Assembly (NCBI GenBank): GCA_020354025.1
Contig: CP070638.1
Span: 2,322,938 to 2,386,937, forward strand
Reading direction: 5' to 3'
DNA: 64,000 bases
Source: Fidelibacterota bacterium
GTDB taxonomy: Bacteria; Fidelibacterota; Marinisomatia; SCGC-AAA003-L08; TS1B11
Part shown: positions 24,658 through 33,814 of the stretch, piece by piece
How the letters are laid out: every line of letters begins with the position of its first letter
How positions within the stretch are numbered: the stretch's first letter is position 1
Made by a program: the position numbers and the translations under genes
Notes under the pieces: model-generated
The model's input: only the letters and a program-made list of their open reading frames with translations
Databases searched by the model: none
What the model was told of the DNA's origin: nothing

Positions 24658-26493
24658 TTATACAATATCGATCCATACCGGACTGGTCCAAGCCATACCA
24701 GGCCACACAAGCGGCTCTTGGGTGATGCGTGCATAGTACAGGCAGTCACCGCGCACCTCATCCTCCAGAGAGAATGATGCATCCATGGATTCAGGCTGCG
24801 GGAATTCGGACATGATGGTTACGAAGGCGCTGTCTTCACCGAATCGAAAGCGCAGAACCTCAGCCCGCAACAGGATATCCGTACACCAGACTTGCAGCTC
24901 GATGGATACATGGTCCCCTTTTTTTCTCTGCCCGACACCACCCATCGGAACCCCGGCTACTGAAAAATCGACCAGGATTCGTTCACCGGTGGTAGCATAG
25001 CAGCGTCTGTTACGCAGCGCGTCAAATATGGCCTCCCGCGTCAGTTCCTCAGCCCAGACTGCAGCAATCCCTCCGTGTCTTCGGCCTGCCTGTGAGCTGT
25101 GCTCGTCAGAGGAGCCGATAACACCGAGCCGGCGCTCCTTCATCCAGTAGCTTTGGGCATAGTAAGGCCCTGAGATGGAGACATTCGAACGCCGCTCCGG
25201 CCGGCGCATCCGGTTATGTTCATACGATAGTATATGCTGTGGATTCCAAAGCTCGCTCTGACCGTGGTGGGAGTATATCTCCATAACCGGCCGGAGCCCC
25301 TGATCATCGCAGGCATCCAGATCTATTGCTTCACTCAGGCTGCCATCCAGGGATATCCTCCTCCAGCCCAGACCGGTATGGTGCGGTATCAGAATGGCCC
25401 GAGAAGGATCCAGCATAGCTTGCAGATGACCTTCTTGTTGCGCATCGGCAAAGATGGCATTCCCACGCGTAGCGGCGCTGGCGGTAAAACTCTCCTCATC
25501 GCGGTGATAGAGATTATGGTGCCCGGTGAACTGTCCCGGATTGCGCTCGTCACCCAGCAGGGTTACGAACCGGCCAGGTTCGTAGGCTTCCCGGGCCCAC
25601 TTTATTGTCTGTTGATAGCCCCCCTGCCCAAGCGACTGCCAGTGATCCGTAACTCCCGCAAAATCCAGCCCGCTGACCTCCCGGCCATAGGCGTAGGGCT
25701 CAGTTCCGTAGCCATCATGGGACAGCTTGGTATGGAGATGGATGTCACCCCAATAGGGACCCCGGCATCCCCTACCTACCCGCACGACGTTCGACAGCAC
25801 ATCGCGAAACCGGAACCGATATGCTCCCTCCTTCTCCAATCTTACCGGAACCTTGATACTGCCGATGAAGTCCAGATTTTCCACAATCGTTCTTCCGTCG
25901 GAGCATATCAGGCTTTCATTCTCGTATCTGGTCGTTGAGCGGTTATCAAAGCGATCCAATGAGACAATCCGCACAACGAACTCTTTACCGGGTTCGACAC
26001 CGGAAGGCACAATAATCCGCAAGTGTTCCGCCGGACCGGCAGTGGTGGTAAGCAGCGGCTCGGCTCCCGGCGCCTGCCCCTTCACCCGCACCCAGACCGT
26101 GTCCGTCTCAGCCAGATCAGGTGCAAAAGTGTTGGCATACACAATCCGGATCAGCGTCCCGGACGGGATGCTCCCCCGGCCCAGGGTGGCGATGATGTGC
26201 CGCCCGTGCCGCACAATGCCCTCAGGAAAGGGCAGATGGCGTTTTTTTATCTCCAGATCGAATTCGGCGCCATCTGATTCCGCAGCGACTGAGATATAAT
26301 GCTCTCCCTGTGGGTCTACATGCTGCAATTCCCGGGTATGACTGGGGCCCGAAATCACCATCCACGAATTGGCGTACTGTACCTCGATCCTATCGCCCAC
26401 CGTCAGCGGTTCGGAGATCTGAATCAACAGCTCCACACTGCAGCGCTCACCAACAGGGAAGGACTTTGCCTCAATCTCAGCTGTCACCTGCAT
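24658..26493 (-). CDS. DUF3604 family protein (PHP-like metal-dependent fold)
   Basis: A 611-residue protein without signal peptide. The first ~215 residues are beta-rich. Then comes the conserved core YWGDIHLHTKLSHDGYG, FAGVTDHW, LGDERN, LIPHHTGLG, MEIYSHHGQSE and GVIGSSDEHSSQAG, whose Asp and His residues resemble a PHP-type metal site. RRCYATTGERI follows near the C-terminus, as usual for DUF3604. Function is unknown; a metal-dependent phosphoesterase or hydrolase is plausible. The ATG is 17 bases inside the end of the UROD-like gene, so the two are coupled. Confidence 0.82.
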   Translation of the reverse strand: MQVTAEIEAKSFPVGERCSVELLIQISEPLTVGDRIEVQYANSWMVISGPSHTRELQHVDPQGEHYISVAAESDGAEFDLEIKKRHLPFPEGIVRHGRHIIATLGRGSIPSGTLIRIVYANTFAPDLAETDTVWVRVKGQAPGAEPLLTTTAGPAEHLRIIVPSGVEPGKEFVVRIVSLDRFDNRSTTRYENESLICSDGRTIVENLDFIGSIKVPVRLEKEGAYRFRFRDVLSNVVRVGRGCRGPYWGDIHLHTKLSHDGYGTEPYAYGREVSGLDFAGVTDHWQSLGQGGYQQTIKWAREAYEPGRFVTLLGDERNPGQFTGHHNLYHRDEESFTASAATRGNAIFADAQQEGHLQAMLDPSRAILIPHHTGLGWRRISLDGSLSEAIDLDACDDQGLRPVMEIYSHHGQSELWNPQHILSYEHNRMRRPERRSNVSISGPYYAQSYWMKERRLGVIGSSDEHSSQAGRRHGGIAAVWAEELTREAIFDALRNRRCYATTGERILVDFSVAGVPMGGVGQRKKGDHVSIELQVWCTDILLRAEVLRFRFGEDSAFVTIMSEFPQPESMDASFSLEDEVRGDCLYYARITQEPLVWPGMAWTSPVWIDIV

Positions 26494-27499
26494 TCACCTG
26501 CTCCATTTCTCCCTCAGCGTAATTCAATCGCACCCCGTGCCGGATAAATTCCTCGCAGGCGTATCCCTGCCAACGAGGATCCAGACCGATGGATGCGTTA
26601 TCCTCGTAAAATCCGGCGATGAAACCACCTCGTCCTTTCCATAGCCGGTCCAGCATCTCTCGCGCTCGAGACCGGATCCGGGCTTCATCACGCGTCTGCA
26701 GCGTGTCCCGAATATCTACCGGGCACCAGAAAGTGATCCTGCCATGCTTCTGGTAGGCTTCAAGCTGATCGATCCCATGCAGATCCGGCTGGTCGAGCTG
26801 CAAGACATCGATCCCGACTGCCATTAGGTCCGGCACGATCGCTCCCATCTGGCCGCAGGAGTGCATGAACACCTTCAAGCCCCGCTTATGAGCTAAATGA
26901 CACAAGTCGCGAAAACGGGGCTGGAACTCCTCCCGCCATAGTTGCGGACTGATGAAAAGTTGATCCTGTGTTCCCCAATCCTCCCAGAACATAACACTGT
27001 CCACGCCAGCGTCAGCATAGCGGACTATCATCTTCTCCAGTAGCGTATCAATTCGATCATGCAGTCGCTGTACCTTTTCCAATTCCCCCAGCAGATCAAC
27101 CAGGTAATTCTCCAGTTTTCTTAGTTTACGGGCTATACCAAAGGCAAATCCGGGCAGCTCTCCAATGAGCCATCTATCAGGATACTGCGATCTGACCTCT
27201 TCGACCCGGGTGTAGCTCCCCGACTCCGAGTAATCCGGAAACTCGTATTTATCAGCCCTGCTTAGCTCGTCCAGTACACCCCTGACCACCTGCCCTTTTG
27301 AAGTCGCATCCACCCGGCCCCAGGTGTTGCCCCACTCATCGATGCGTTCCCATTGACCGTTACCAACTATCTTCCAGTCCGTTGCCCGGGAGCTGGCAAG
27401 GTAGCGACTGGATACTATGTCGGAATCCGCGAAGGACCGAGCCACCCTCTCAGGGCATCTAAAATCCAGGGTTGACTGTACTATTTCCCGTGAGGTCAA
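26477..27499 (-). CDS. Uroporphyrinogen decarboxylase-like (URO-D/MtaA-type) protein
   Basis: About 340 residues forming the URO-D barrel: TSREIVQSTLDFRCPERVA at the start, VDSVMFWEDWGTQDQLFISPQLW in the middle and FMHSCGQMGAIVPDLMAVGIDVLQLDQP, whose His-x-Cys-Gly pair matches the methyltransferase branch rather than haem synthesis. In uncultured bacteria such proteins are common next to sugar enzymes, with unknown substrates. The start is TTG at 27499: GGAGG is seven bases upstream and the TTGA overlaps the stop of the transporter gene. An upstream ATG (27595) lies deep in that gene and is not used. Confidence 0.82.
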   Translation of the reverse strand: MTSREIVQSTLDFRCPERVARSFADSDIVSSRYLASSRATDWKIVGNGQWERIDEWGNTWGRVDATSKGQVVRGVLDELSRADKYEFPDYSESGSYTRVEEVRSQYPDRWLIGELPGFAFGIARKLRKLENYLVDLLGELEKVQRLHDRIDTLLEKMIVRYADAGVDSVMFWEDWGTQDQLFISPQLWREEFQPRFRDLCHLAHKRGLKVFMHSCGQMGAIVPDLMAVGIDVLQLDQPDLHGIDQLEAYQKHGRITFWCPVDIRDTLQTRDEARIRSRAREMLDRLWKGRGGFIAGFYEDNASIGLDPRWQGYACEEFIRHGVRLNYAEGEMEQVNAGDS

Positions 27500-28461
27500 G
27501 ATTCCGCCTCCACCGACGGCTGGACTTCCCCCTTTTGCACAACCACCGGCAACTCCGCTTTTTTCCCGGCGGTTAAATGGATAATCCCCAGCCAAACTGC
27601 CCCCGCCATGATCACTACGCCACCAAGCAGCTCTCTTTCAACGGGAAGCTGACCTAAAAAGATGTACGCCAAAGGCAGAACCAACAGTGGTTGGGCGATT
27701 ACCACCAGGCTAGAGCGGGACAGGTCCCAGTGGCGATAGGAACGGTACATCAGGTGGAAACTGGCACACGGCCCCAGGAAGGCACCCAGCAGGAGCACCA
27801 ACCAGTGTGAGAGCGATGCACTAAAATCCATCTGGCCGGATATCAGATTCCAGATCGCGATGACCAGGAATGCGATCACGACCCGGTAGAATACCATAAT
27901 GCTGGGCTCGTTCCGGCTGACCGCGATCTTCGCGATAACCTGCTGTACGGCAGCCATGAAAGCGGCTGAAATGGCCAAAATCAGCCCGATCCCCACGATC
28001 TCCCACCTTCCGATCGCACTCACCACGCACCCCACGATCATAACTGCGATCGGGGGCAATTCCTTCAGAAGCAACCTCTCGCCCAGAATCAGGAAGCTCA
28101 GTATGATGATCAATACCGGGCGGAAGCGGCCAAGGAATGCGGTGAACGAGGGGTCCAATTTAGATAATGCGGTCCAGCCGAGCAGCATCCCCACGCCTGT
28201 CGCCAGACCTATAAACACCAGTGGTCTCGCAGAATGGGCTGGCAAGGCCAGCTGTTTCAAACTGCCGGTGAAAACAATAATCGCTAATGAATAAACACTC
28301 GCGGCCGCGGTCCACAAAAGCGCGAAGGTTGCTGGATTGAATCCCGCCAGCGCATACTTGGCGGTTACGAAATTGGTGGAGAGGAGCGAGGCCCCGGCCA
28401 GGGCAAAGAGAAATCCCCTGACCGGATCATACCCGTTCACACCACCCTGCGATTCCGTCAC
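27496..28461 (-). CDS. EamA-type drug/metabolite transporter (DMT superfamily)
   Basis: An integral membrane protein of about 321 residues with ten hydrophobic helices in two similar halves, typical of EamA: GFLFALAGASLLSTNFVTAKYAL at the start and ELLGGVVIMAGAVWLGI at the end. It could export or import small metabolites; direction and substrate are unknown. GTG 28461, with GGAG five bases before it, is preferred over an ATG inside the upstream nitrilase gene. The stop TGA overlaps the TTG of the UROD-like gene. Confidence 0.85.
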   Translation of the reverse strand: MTESQGGVNGYDPVRGFLFALAGASLLSTNFVTAKYALAGFNPATFALLWTAAASVYSLAIIVFTGSLKQLALPAHSARPLVFIGLATGVGMLLGWTALSKLDPSFTAFLGRFRPVLIIILSFLILGERLLLKELPPIAVMIVGCVVSAIGRWEIVGIGLILAISAAFMAAVQQVIAKIAVSRNEPSIMVFYRVVIAFLVIAIWNLISGQMDFSASLSHWLVLLLGAFLGPCASFHLMYRSYRHWDLSRSSLVVIAQPLLVLPLAYIFLGQLPVERELLGGVVIMAGAVWLGIIHLTAGKKAELPVVVQKGEVQPSVEAES

Positions 28462-28462
28462 G

Positions 28463-29356
28463 CTAGCTCCGCTCCAGTGCCTGCTGAAGAGTCTCATCCA
28501 GCATGCGTTTTACCGCCGACAGTCGCCGGTTGCGGGTCGGCTTGTGGTTGAATACCCGGCACGAGGCCTCGAGCGGTACAGTGACCACCTCATCTACGAA
28601 ATCGGTCACCGATGTCCGGAGGAACACTTCACCGGTCGGGTCCACTCCCATCACAGTACCAGCGTGATTGGATACCACGCCCGTCAATCCCTCAGTTGAC
28701 GGACCGACGGCGTTGCACGCCATAACATATACATTATGGAAGTACGCCGTCGCCCGGAACATTTTCTCCCAGGAGTGCTGACGTTCTTCGATGATCTTAC
28801 GGCGGAACTCGTCGGTCAGTAGCTCTGGCCATTGACCGGTACGAGCAGCGTGGGTGCTCAGGATCAGGTCCACTCCGTGGAGACCGTGAACGAAGGCGAT
28901 TTCGGGGAAATTGCTGTCATAGCAGATTGTGATCCCAAACCGCACATCCCCAACATCGAATACCTCCACCCGCTCGCCAGCGGCAAAGTACTGGTATTCA
29001 TCGCTGGACATATTGATTTTACGCTGCCGACCCAAGTAGACGCCCCGATCTACCACTATCACGCTGTTATACACCACATTATTCGCCAGCTCGGCCAATC
29101 CTACACAGATGCAAATCCCGTGCTCCTTCGACAGTTCGATAACTGCTTTACTTAGGGGGCCATCCGGAATCGGCTCTGCGTTCTCCACCATTTTCGGGTG
29201 GCCGCCGTGCCCGGTCAACATGCACTCCGGCAGCAGCAGCAGGCGGGCGCCTTCCCTATGGGCGGTCTCGCAGGCCTCCTTAACCAGGTCGAGATTGCGA
29301 TCGGGATCAATTAGTACGGACCTGAGTGATGCGATGGTTACCTTGATATCCTTCAT
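28463..29356 (-). CDS. Carbon-nitrogen hydrolase (nitrilase superfamily amidase)
   Basis: Cleaves a C-N bond in an amide or nitrile. The 297-residue alpha-beta-beta-alpha domain has the complete catalytic triad: E44 (LLPECMLTG), K113 (GRQRKINM) and C145 (ITICYDSNFPE). No signal peptide. AAGGAAA lies just before the ATG. It is followed at once by the DMT transporter. Substrate not predictable; N-carbamoyl amino acids and aliphatic amides are common in the family. Confidence 0.9.
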   Translation of the reverse strand: MKDIKVTIASLRSVLIDPDRNLDLVKEACETAHREGARLLLLPECMLTGHGGHPKMVENAEPIPDGPLSKAVIELSKEHGICICVGLAELANNVVYNSVIVVDRGVYLGRQRKINMSSDEYQYFAAGERVEVFDVGDVRFGITICYDSNFPEIAFVHGLHGVDLILSTHAARTGQWPELLTDEFRRKIIEERQHSWEKMFRATAYFHNVYVMACNAVGPSTEGLTGVVSNHAGTVMGVDPTGEVFLRTSVTDFVDEVVTVPLEASCRVFNHKPTRNRRLSAVKRMLDETLQQALERS

Positions 29357-29404
29357 TTACGTTTCCTTTCCCGAACCACTTCGCCGCTGTCGATACCAGC
29401 CGGA

Positions 29405-30655
29405 TTAAAAGTCCAGATATGCAATCTCACCTTCCGGGAAGGTCTCAAGGACTGTTAGCATCGCCCTGGCCGGAAATACGGTGGCGATATCCCGCAGGTA
29501 GAAGCCGGGCTGGAGGGAACCATCCGGTGGGAGGAGCCCTTCGAAGAATGCTCCTCTTAGGTTTGGATCTTCCACATCCTGATTGAACTGCGCCCGCTGC
29601 AGAAATCCCAGCGCTCTCTCAATGGCCACCACATACCTGTCCTCTCCCAGCCGCCGCCACAGATCACACCACATAATTACCGCACAACCCACGGCGGAAG
29701 TGGCAAAATCGAAGCTCAGATGCTGACGGGTTCTGGTGGTGGTATGGTAGTAATAGCCGCCATCGATATTGCTGTTATTGATGTACCAATCCCCCGCCCG
29801 GACCGCCGCCTGCAGGTACTTCTCCTCACCGAAAGCGTCGTAGGCCTGGAGCATGGGATACCCCCACCACCAAGCGTGCCGGGCATGGATGCTCCCCCGG
29901 CCGTCGAACACATCCGGGAAGCAGGGGGGATACCGCAGCCAATTACCGGGGGGATTTTCGTCCTTCAGCAGACGATCACAGACCTCCCGGAATATTCGTC
30001 GATAGGAAGACTCACCGAAAACCTGGTAGGCAATCCAGAAAATAGCGTCGTCGTTAGTGGGGCGCGATTTCTCAATCGGTGCCAATTCGTCCCTGAGGGC
30101 GGAGTAACCGTTATAAAATAGACCCTCGCCCTCAATGTACATATTCCGGGCTACCCAGTCCACTCCGAGGTGGAAACTGTTCAGCCACTTGTCATCACGG
30201 GTAGTCAGATACAGTTCGTAGAGGGCGGCGAATCCTTCCACCTGCGAGGCTGTATTTGCCTGCTCCGCCTTTCGGCCGTGAATGAAGCCGAAATACTTCT
30301 CATCCGTCACGTCCAGGACCTGGTCGCGGATCATGTACTCCCCGCCCAGCAGGGCATGCCGAAGGTATTTCTCATCACCGGTTTTAGCATAAGCCTTCAG
30401 CATAAGTCGAACGGCCTGACCGGTATGCCAGAATGGTCCGTAGAGCTTCCACTCGCGATTCCTGGTGTCGTACTCCCCGCGGATAACTCCGTAATGGGGC
30501 GAGTCGACATCCATCACCTGGGCGATATCGATGAGCCAATCAGATCCGTTCAAGGCCCGGCGCAGGAGCTCCTCCCGGGTGATCGACCGGCGGACGGGGT
30601 GTTCACTCTGAGCCGAAGCCCGGCTCTGGTCAACACTCAGTGAAGATTGCTGCAT
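29405..30655 (-). CDS. (alpha/alpha)6-barrel glycosidase- or epimerase-like protein
   Basis: A 416-residue helical protein with repeated aromatic-rich helices (GPFWHTGQAVRLMLKAYAKTGDEKYLRHA, FAALYELYLTTRDDKWL, HAWWWGYPMLQAYDAFGEEKYLQAA) typical of six-hairpin glycosidase and N-acylglucosamine 2-epimerase-like folds. No signal peptide is seen. Catalytic residues cannot be named with confidence. It may act on imported oligosaccharides. It follows a 132-base gap, so it may begin a sub-operon with the nitrilase and transporter. Confidence 0.7.
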   Translation of the reverse strand: MQQSSLSVDQSRASAQSEHPVRRSITREELLRRALNGSDWLIDIAQVMDVDSPHYGVIRGEYDTRNREWKLYGPFWHTGQAVRLMLKAYAKTGDEKYLRHALLGGEYMIRDQVLDVTDEKYFGFIHGRKAEQANTASQVEGFAALYELYLTTRDDKWLNSFHLGVDWVARNMYIEGEGLFYNGYSALRDELAPIEKSRPTNDDAIFWIAYQVFGESSYRRIFREVCDRLLKDENPPGNWLRYPPCFPDVFDGRGSIHARHAWWWGYPMLQAYDAFGEEKYLQAAVRAGDWYINNSNIDGGYYYHTTTRTRQHLSFDFATSAVGCAVIMWCDLWRRLGEDRYVVAIERALGFLQRAQFNQDVEDPNLRGAFFEGLLPPDGSLQPGFYLRDIATVFPARAMLTVLETFPEGEIAYLDF

Positions 30656-30692
30656 ATCTGTAATTGTCCTTATTGATTGTCTGTTCTAGTAC

Positions 30693-30736
30693 TTCCGGGA
30701 CGCATGAGATCGACCTATAGAATTAGCTGCCCGGAA
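30693..30736. repeat. Inverted repeat TTCCGGG/CCCGGAA with 30-base loop
   Basis: Seven-base arms at 30693-30699 and 30730-30736 lie between the amidohydrolase stop and the next start. There is no T-run after it on the minus strand, so a Rho-independent terminator is unlikely. It could be a paired binding site. Support is symmetry only. Confidence 0.25.
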
Positions 30737-30787
30737 CTGTAAACGCATCACTTTACCCATCAATGACGCCATCCCGAGTTTATTTTA

Positions 30788-31627
30788 CTACTCAAGCTTG
30801 TATATCTTTGCCGCCGTGCCGCCCAGTATCTTCCACCTGATATCTTCGGACAGATTCAAGGCCCGTATGAGCTGGTCATAGTCATGCAGCACATCGTGGG
30901 TCTCGAAATAGGCCACATCACTGCCAAAAACGATCTTTTCCCAGGCATCCAGCCCATCAGGATCACGATAACGGGTGTAGCGGTTCCACCAAAGCATTTC
31001 CGCCAGGAATTCCGGCTTTTTCTTTTTAAGCGTTGAGCCGGTCAGATCGAAATACAGATTAGGATTCCAGCGGCAGCTCATGGCGGCCTCCTCGAACCAG
31101 GGATTCCCAAGATGTGCGCCATGGATCTGCCACTCGGGGAACAGACGAGCCAGCGTATCCAGGTAGATCGGCCGCATGTAGTTGCAGTCCAGGAAATACC
31201 CGCCAAGCAGATCCGCTCTGGTAGCCGCTTTCATGAAGCCTGCACTCTGTAAACGTTGCAGGATACCAAGGTGGAACAATCCCGGTAGCTGCAGTTCCTG
31301 GCATCGCTCGTATATAGGCCAGAAGTCCTTGTGATTGTAAGGGAGGGGCGGGGCGGTGAATTTGACCCCGGCAAAACCGTGGCCCTTGAAGCGGGCGATA
31401 TCCTCAGACGTGTGCTTTTTCCAGTCAAACTTTGGAAGCCCCAGGATCAAGTCAGGGTATTTGGTGATGGCAGCCTTGAGCTGCTTGATCCCATCCTCAA
31501 CCTCCGGCGAGATAAGGCAGACCTTGGAGATGCCCAGCGCGGCATACTCGTCTGCCAAAAGGTCAGGGTAGTCCGACACATCCTGGTAATGGTGGTGGGC
31601 GTCGATAATCATGTGCTTTCCCATCAT
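30788..31627 (-). CDS. Amidohydrolase-family metal-dependent hydrolase (TIM barrel)
   Basis: A 279-residue amidohydrolase of the amidohydrolase-2 type: MIIDAHHHYQD gives the metal-binding HxH near the start, HGAHLGN supplies a later histidine, and the C-terminal VFGSDVAYFETHD carries the metal aspartate. Family members hydrolyse lactones or decarboxylate aromatic acids; a sugar lactonase role would fit the adjacent Gfo/Idh/MocA dehydrogenase. AGGAG lies five bases before the first ATG. It is the last gene in the transporter-linked run. Confidence 0.82.
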   Translation of the reverse strand: MMGKHMIIDAHHHYQDVSDYPDLLADEYAALGISKVCLISPEVEDGIKQLKAAITKYPDLILGLPKFDWKKHTSEDIARFKGHGFAGVKFTAPPLPYNHKDFWPIYERCQELQLPGLFHLGILQRLQSAGFMKAATRADLLGGYFLDCNYMRPIYLDTLARLFPEWQIHGAHLGNPWFEEAAMSCRWNPNLYFDLTGSTLKKKKPEFLAEMLWWNRYTRYRDPDGLDAWEKIVFGSDVAYFETHDVLHDYDQLIRALNLSEDIRWKILGGTAAKIYKLE

Positions 31628-31666
31628 TTATGCTCCTTCAGTTATAGTCCGGCCTCAGGCACCGGC

Positions 31667-32626
31667 TTAGATATTGCCTGCCTCGATTTCCTCAACCAAC
31701 TGCATGGTTTTCAGAGCATCCTCAAAATCGGGCATAGGCTTTTCACCGGCAACAATAGAGTCTACAAAATGCTGGTTTTCTGCGCGCAGCCCGTAGTACT
31801 CGATAAACTCCTCCGAGCCAGCGAACCGCCGCGCGTCCAGGGTCTGCGGTGATTTGGCGTCGCCGTCGGAAAAAATAAGGGTAGTTTCATCTGGATTAAC
31901 GTAAGCCGAGATGCTCTTGCCGTGGATTTCAAACGTATGCGACCGCGCACCGGCCGAATAGTTGGTCAACAGGGTGCCGATAACTCCGTTCTCGAATCGG
32001 ATTAACGCCTGCCAACAGTTGTCGTGATCGGTGAAGGCGTGGGAGTTGGCGGCGATTATCTTGCGTGGCTCGCTACCAGCCAGCCAGCGCAGGGTATCCA
32101 CGGCATGAATGCCGTTTGAAAGCAGCTTACGCCCCGGCAACCAATCATCCTTCAGCTCATGCTTGTAGAAGGTCGCGCTGACGGTGCAGATGCCCTTCTC
32201 GGCCACTTGGTTGCGGGCTTCAACCAGCACCGGAATGAACCGGCGGTTGAATCCCACCTGGGTGCTGCAGCCCGACTTTTTCGCTGCCACTACCATGGTC
32301 TTCATCTCATCCACCGACAGCGCCGGGGGCTTCTCGATGAACAGGTGCTTGCCAGCTGTCAGCACGTCACAGGCGATTTGAGTCAGCCCATACATCGGCC
32401 GCATGATAGCGTACACCGCATCGATATCCGCCTGCTCCAGCAGTTCCCGGTAGTCGGTGTACTGCCGGGGAATGGTATACTGCCTAGCCAGCTCCTGCAT
32501 CCGGTCCAGGTGCTGGTTTTCACAGATCGCGACCAGTTCGACGCTTTCGATTCGGGACAGCGAAGAATAGTGCGCCCGGCGAGCGAAATTGCCGGTTCCG
32601 ATAAATCCGATCTTCAACTTTTCCAT
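31667..32626 (-). CDS. Gfo/Idh/MocA family oxidoreductase
   Basis: A 319-residue NAD(P)-dependent dehydrogenase: Rossmann motif IGFIGTGNFARRAHYSSL at the N-terminus, EKPPALSVDEMKTM with the conserved lysine, and VGFNRRFIP plus SNGIHAVDTLRWL in the catalytic domain. It sits between the ABC permease and the amidohydrolase, so it probably handles the imported solute. It is not closely alike to the protein at 21382-22446. Substrate unknown. Confidence 0.88.
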   Translation of the reverse strand: MEKLKIGFIGTGNFARRAHYSSLSRIESVELVAICENQHLDRMQELARQYTIPRQYTDYRELLEQADIDAVYAIMRPMYGLTQIACDVLTAGKHLFIEKPPALSVDEMKTMVVAAKKSGCSTQVGFNRRFIPVLVEARNQVAEKGICTVSATFYKHELKDDWLPGRKLLSNGIHAVDTLRWLAGSEPRKIIAANSHAFTDHDNCWQALIRFENGVIGTLLTNYSAGARSHTFEIHGKSISAYVNPDETTLIFSDGDAKSPQTLDARRFAGSEEFIEYYGLRAENQHFVDSIVAGEKPMPDFEDALKTMQLVEEIEAGNI

Positions 32627-32668
32627 AACCTTATGTCTTTCTCTTTCTCATCTGATGAAAGTTATCGG

Positions 32669-33814
32669 TCAGGCCGCATAAGGATCTGCGGCATCCCTGA
32701 GGCCGTCACCCACAAAGTTGAATGACAGAATCACCAGAATGATGAACAGTACCGGCAGCAACAGCCAGGGATGATGAGCCATATCCTGGACGTTCTGACA
32801 CTCCTTCAGCAAAACCCCCCAACTCGTGATGGGCGGACGCAGGCCGAGCCCCAGGTAACTGAGTGCCGTTTCGCCCATGATCATATGCGGGATTCGTAGC
32901 GTCAGTACCACGATGATATGGCTCATAAAAGATGGCAGCAGGTGCTTGTAGATGATCCGCCACCGGCTGGCCCCAGCCAAATAGGCTGCCACGGCGAAAT
33001 CCTCCTCGCGCAGGGCTAGGAACTTGCCCCGGATCGCCCGGGCTACCCCAACCCACCCCAACAGTGATAGTATAACTGTAATGGCAAAATACACTTTTAG
33101 GGGCGACCACGTCATGGGCAAGGCGGCACTCAATCCCATCCACAGCGGAATGGCAGGAAAAGCCCGCATCACTTCGATCAAGCGTTGAATCAGTAAGTCA
33201 GCAGTGCCGCCAAAATAGCCCGATATCCCGCCTAGTATGAGCCCGATAATGAAGCTCAGTATAATACCGATGAAACCAATGGACAGCGATATTCGTGAAC
33301 CGGCGATTATCCGGGACAACATATCCCTTCCCATGCGGTCGGTACCCAGCAGAAAGAGCGTTCCACCCGGCTCGACACCCAGCAGATGGATATCGGATTC
33401 GAACAGTCCCCACATACGGTACTGGTCACCTCGACAGAATAGCCGGAGACGATAGGTCTTATCCTTTTCCTCGTAATACTTCTCCCGTAATGTTACCGGA
33501 TCGATCTCGAATTTCAGCCCATACACGGCTGGCTGGACGTGCCACCGACCTTCATAATACAAGTGGATTTTTTGACTGGGGGCATACAAGTGACGTATAT
33601 GCCGCACGTTGGGATTATATGGGGAAACGAACTCGGCGAATAATGCCAGCAGGTACATGACCCCCAGGACGTACAGTGCGACCACCGCCAGTTTGTGCTT
33701 ACGGAATTTCCACCACATCAGCTGTCGGGGTGTGGCTACATAGTAGCTTTCCCCTTCAGGCAGATCGCTTTTTTCCCGCCTAAAACGTAACGATATCCCG
33801 AGACGTCTACTCAT
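32669..33814 (-). CDS. ABC transporter permease, OppC/DppC type
   Basis: Second permease of a family-5 solute importer. The 381 residues include an N-terminal helix, a ~100-residue extracytoplasmic insert (YRLRLFCRGDQYRMWGLFESDIHLLGVEPGG) and the permease core LLGTDRMGRDMLSRIIAGSRISLSIGF with the EAA-like loop YLAGASRWRIIYKHLLPSFMSHIIV. The insert makes it longer than the usual ~300 residues. It overlaps the OppB-like gene by eight bases, as in other importer operons. Dipeptide, oligosaccharide or other solutes are possible. Confidence 0.92.
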   Translation of the reverse strand: MSRRLGISLRFRREKSDLPEGESYYVATPRQLMWWKFRKHKLAVVALYVLGVMYLLALFAEFVSPYNPNVRHIRHLYAPSQKIHLYYEGRWHVQPAVYGLKFEIDPVTLREKYYEEKDKTYRLRLFCRGDQYRMWGLFESDIHLLGVEPGGTLFLLGTDRMGRDMLSRIIAGSRISLSIGFIGIILSFIIGLILGGISGYFGGTADLLIQRLIEVMRAFPAIPLWMGLSAALPMTWSPLKVYFAITVILSLLGWVGVARAIRGKFLALREEDFAVAAYLAGASRWRIIYKHLLPSFMSHIIVVLTLRIPHMIMGETALSYLGLGLRPPITSWGVLLKECQNVQDMAHHPWLLLPVLFIILVILSFNFVGDGLRDAADPYAA

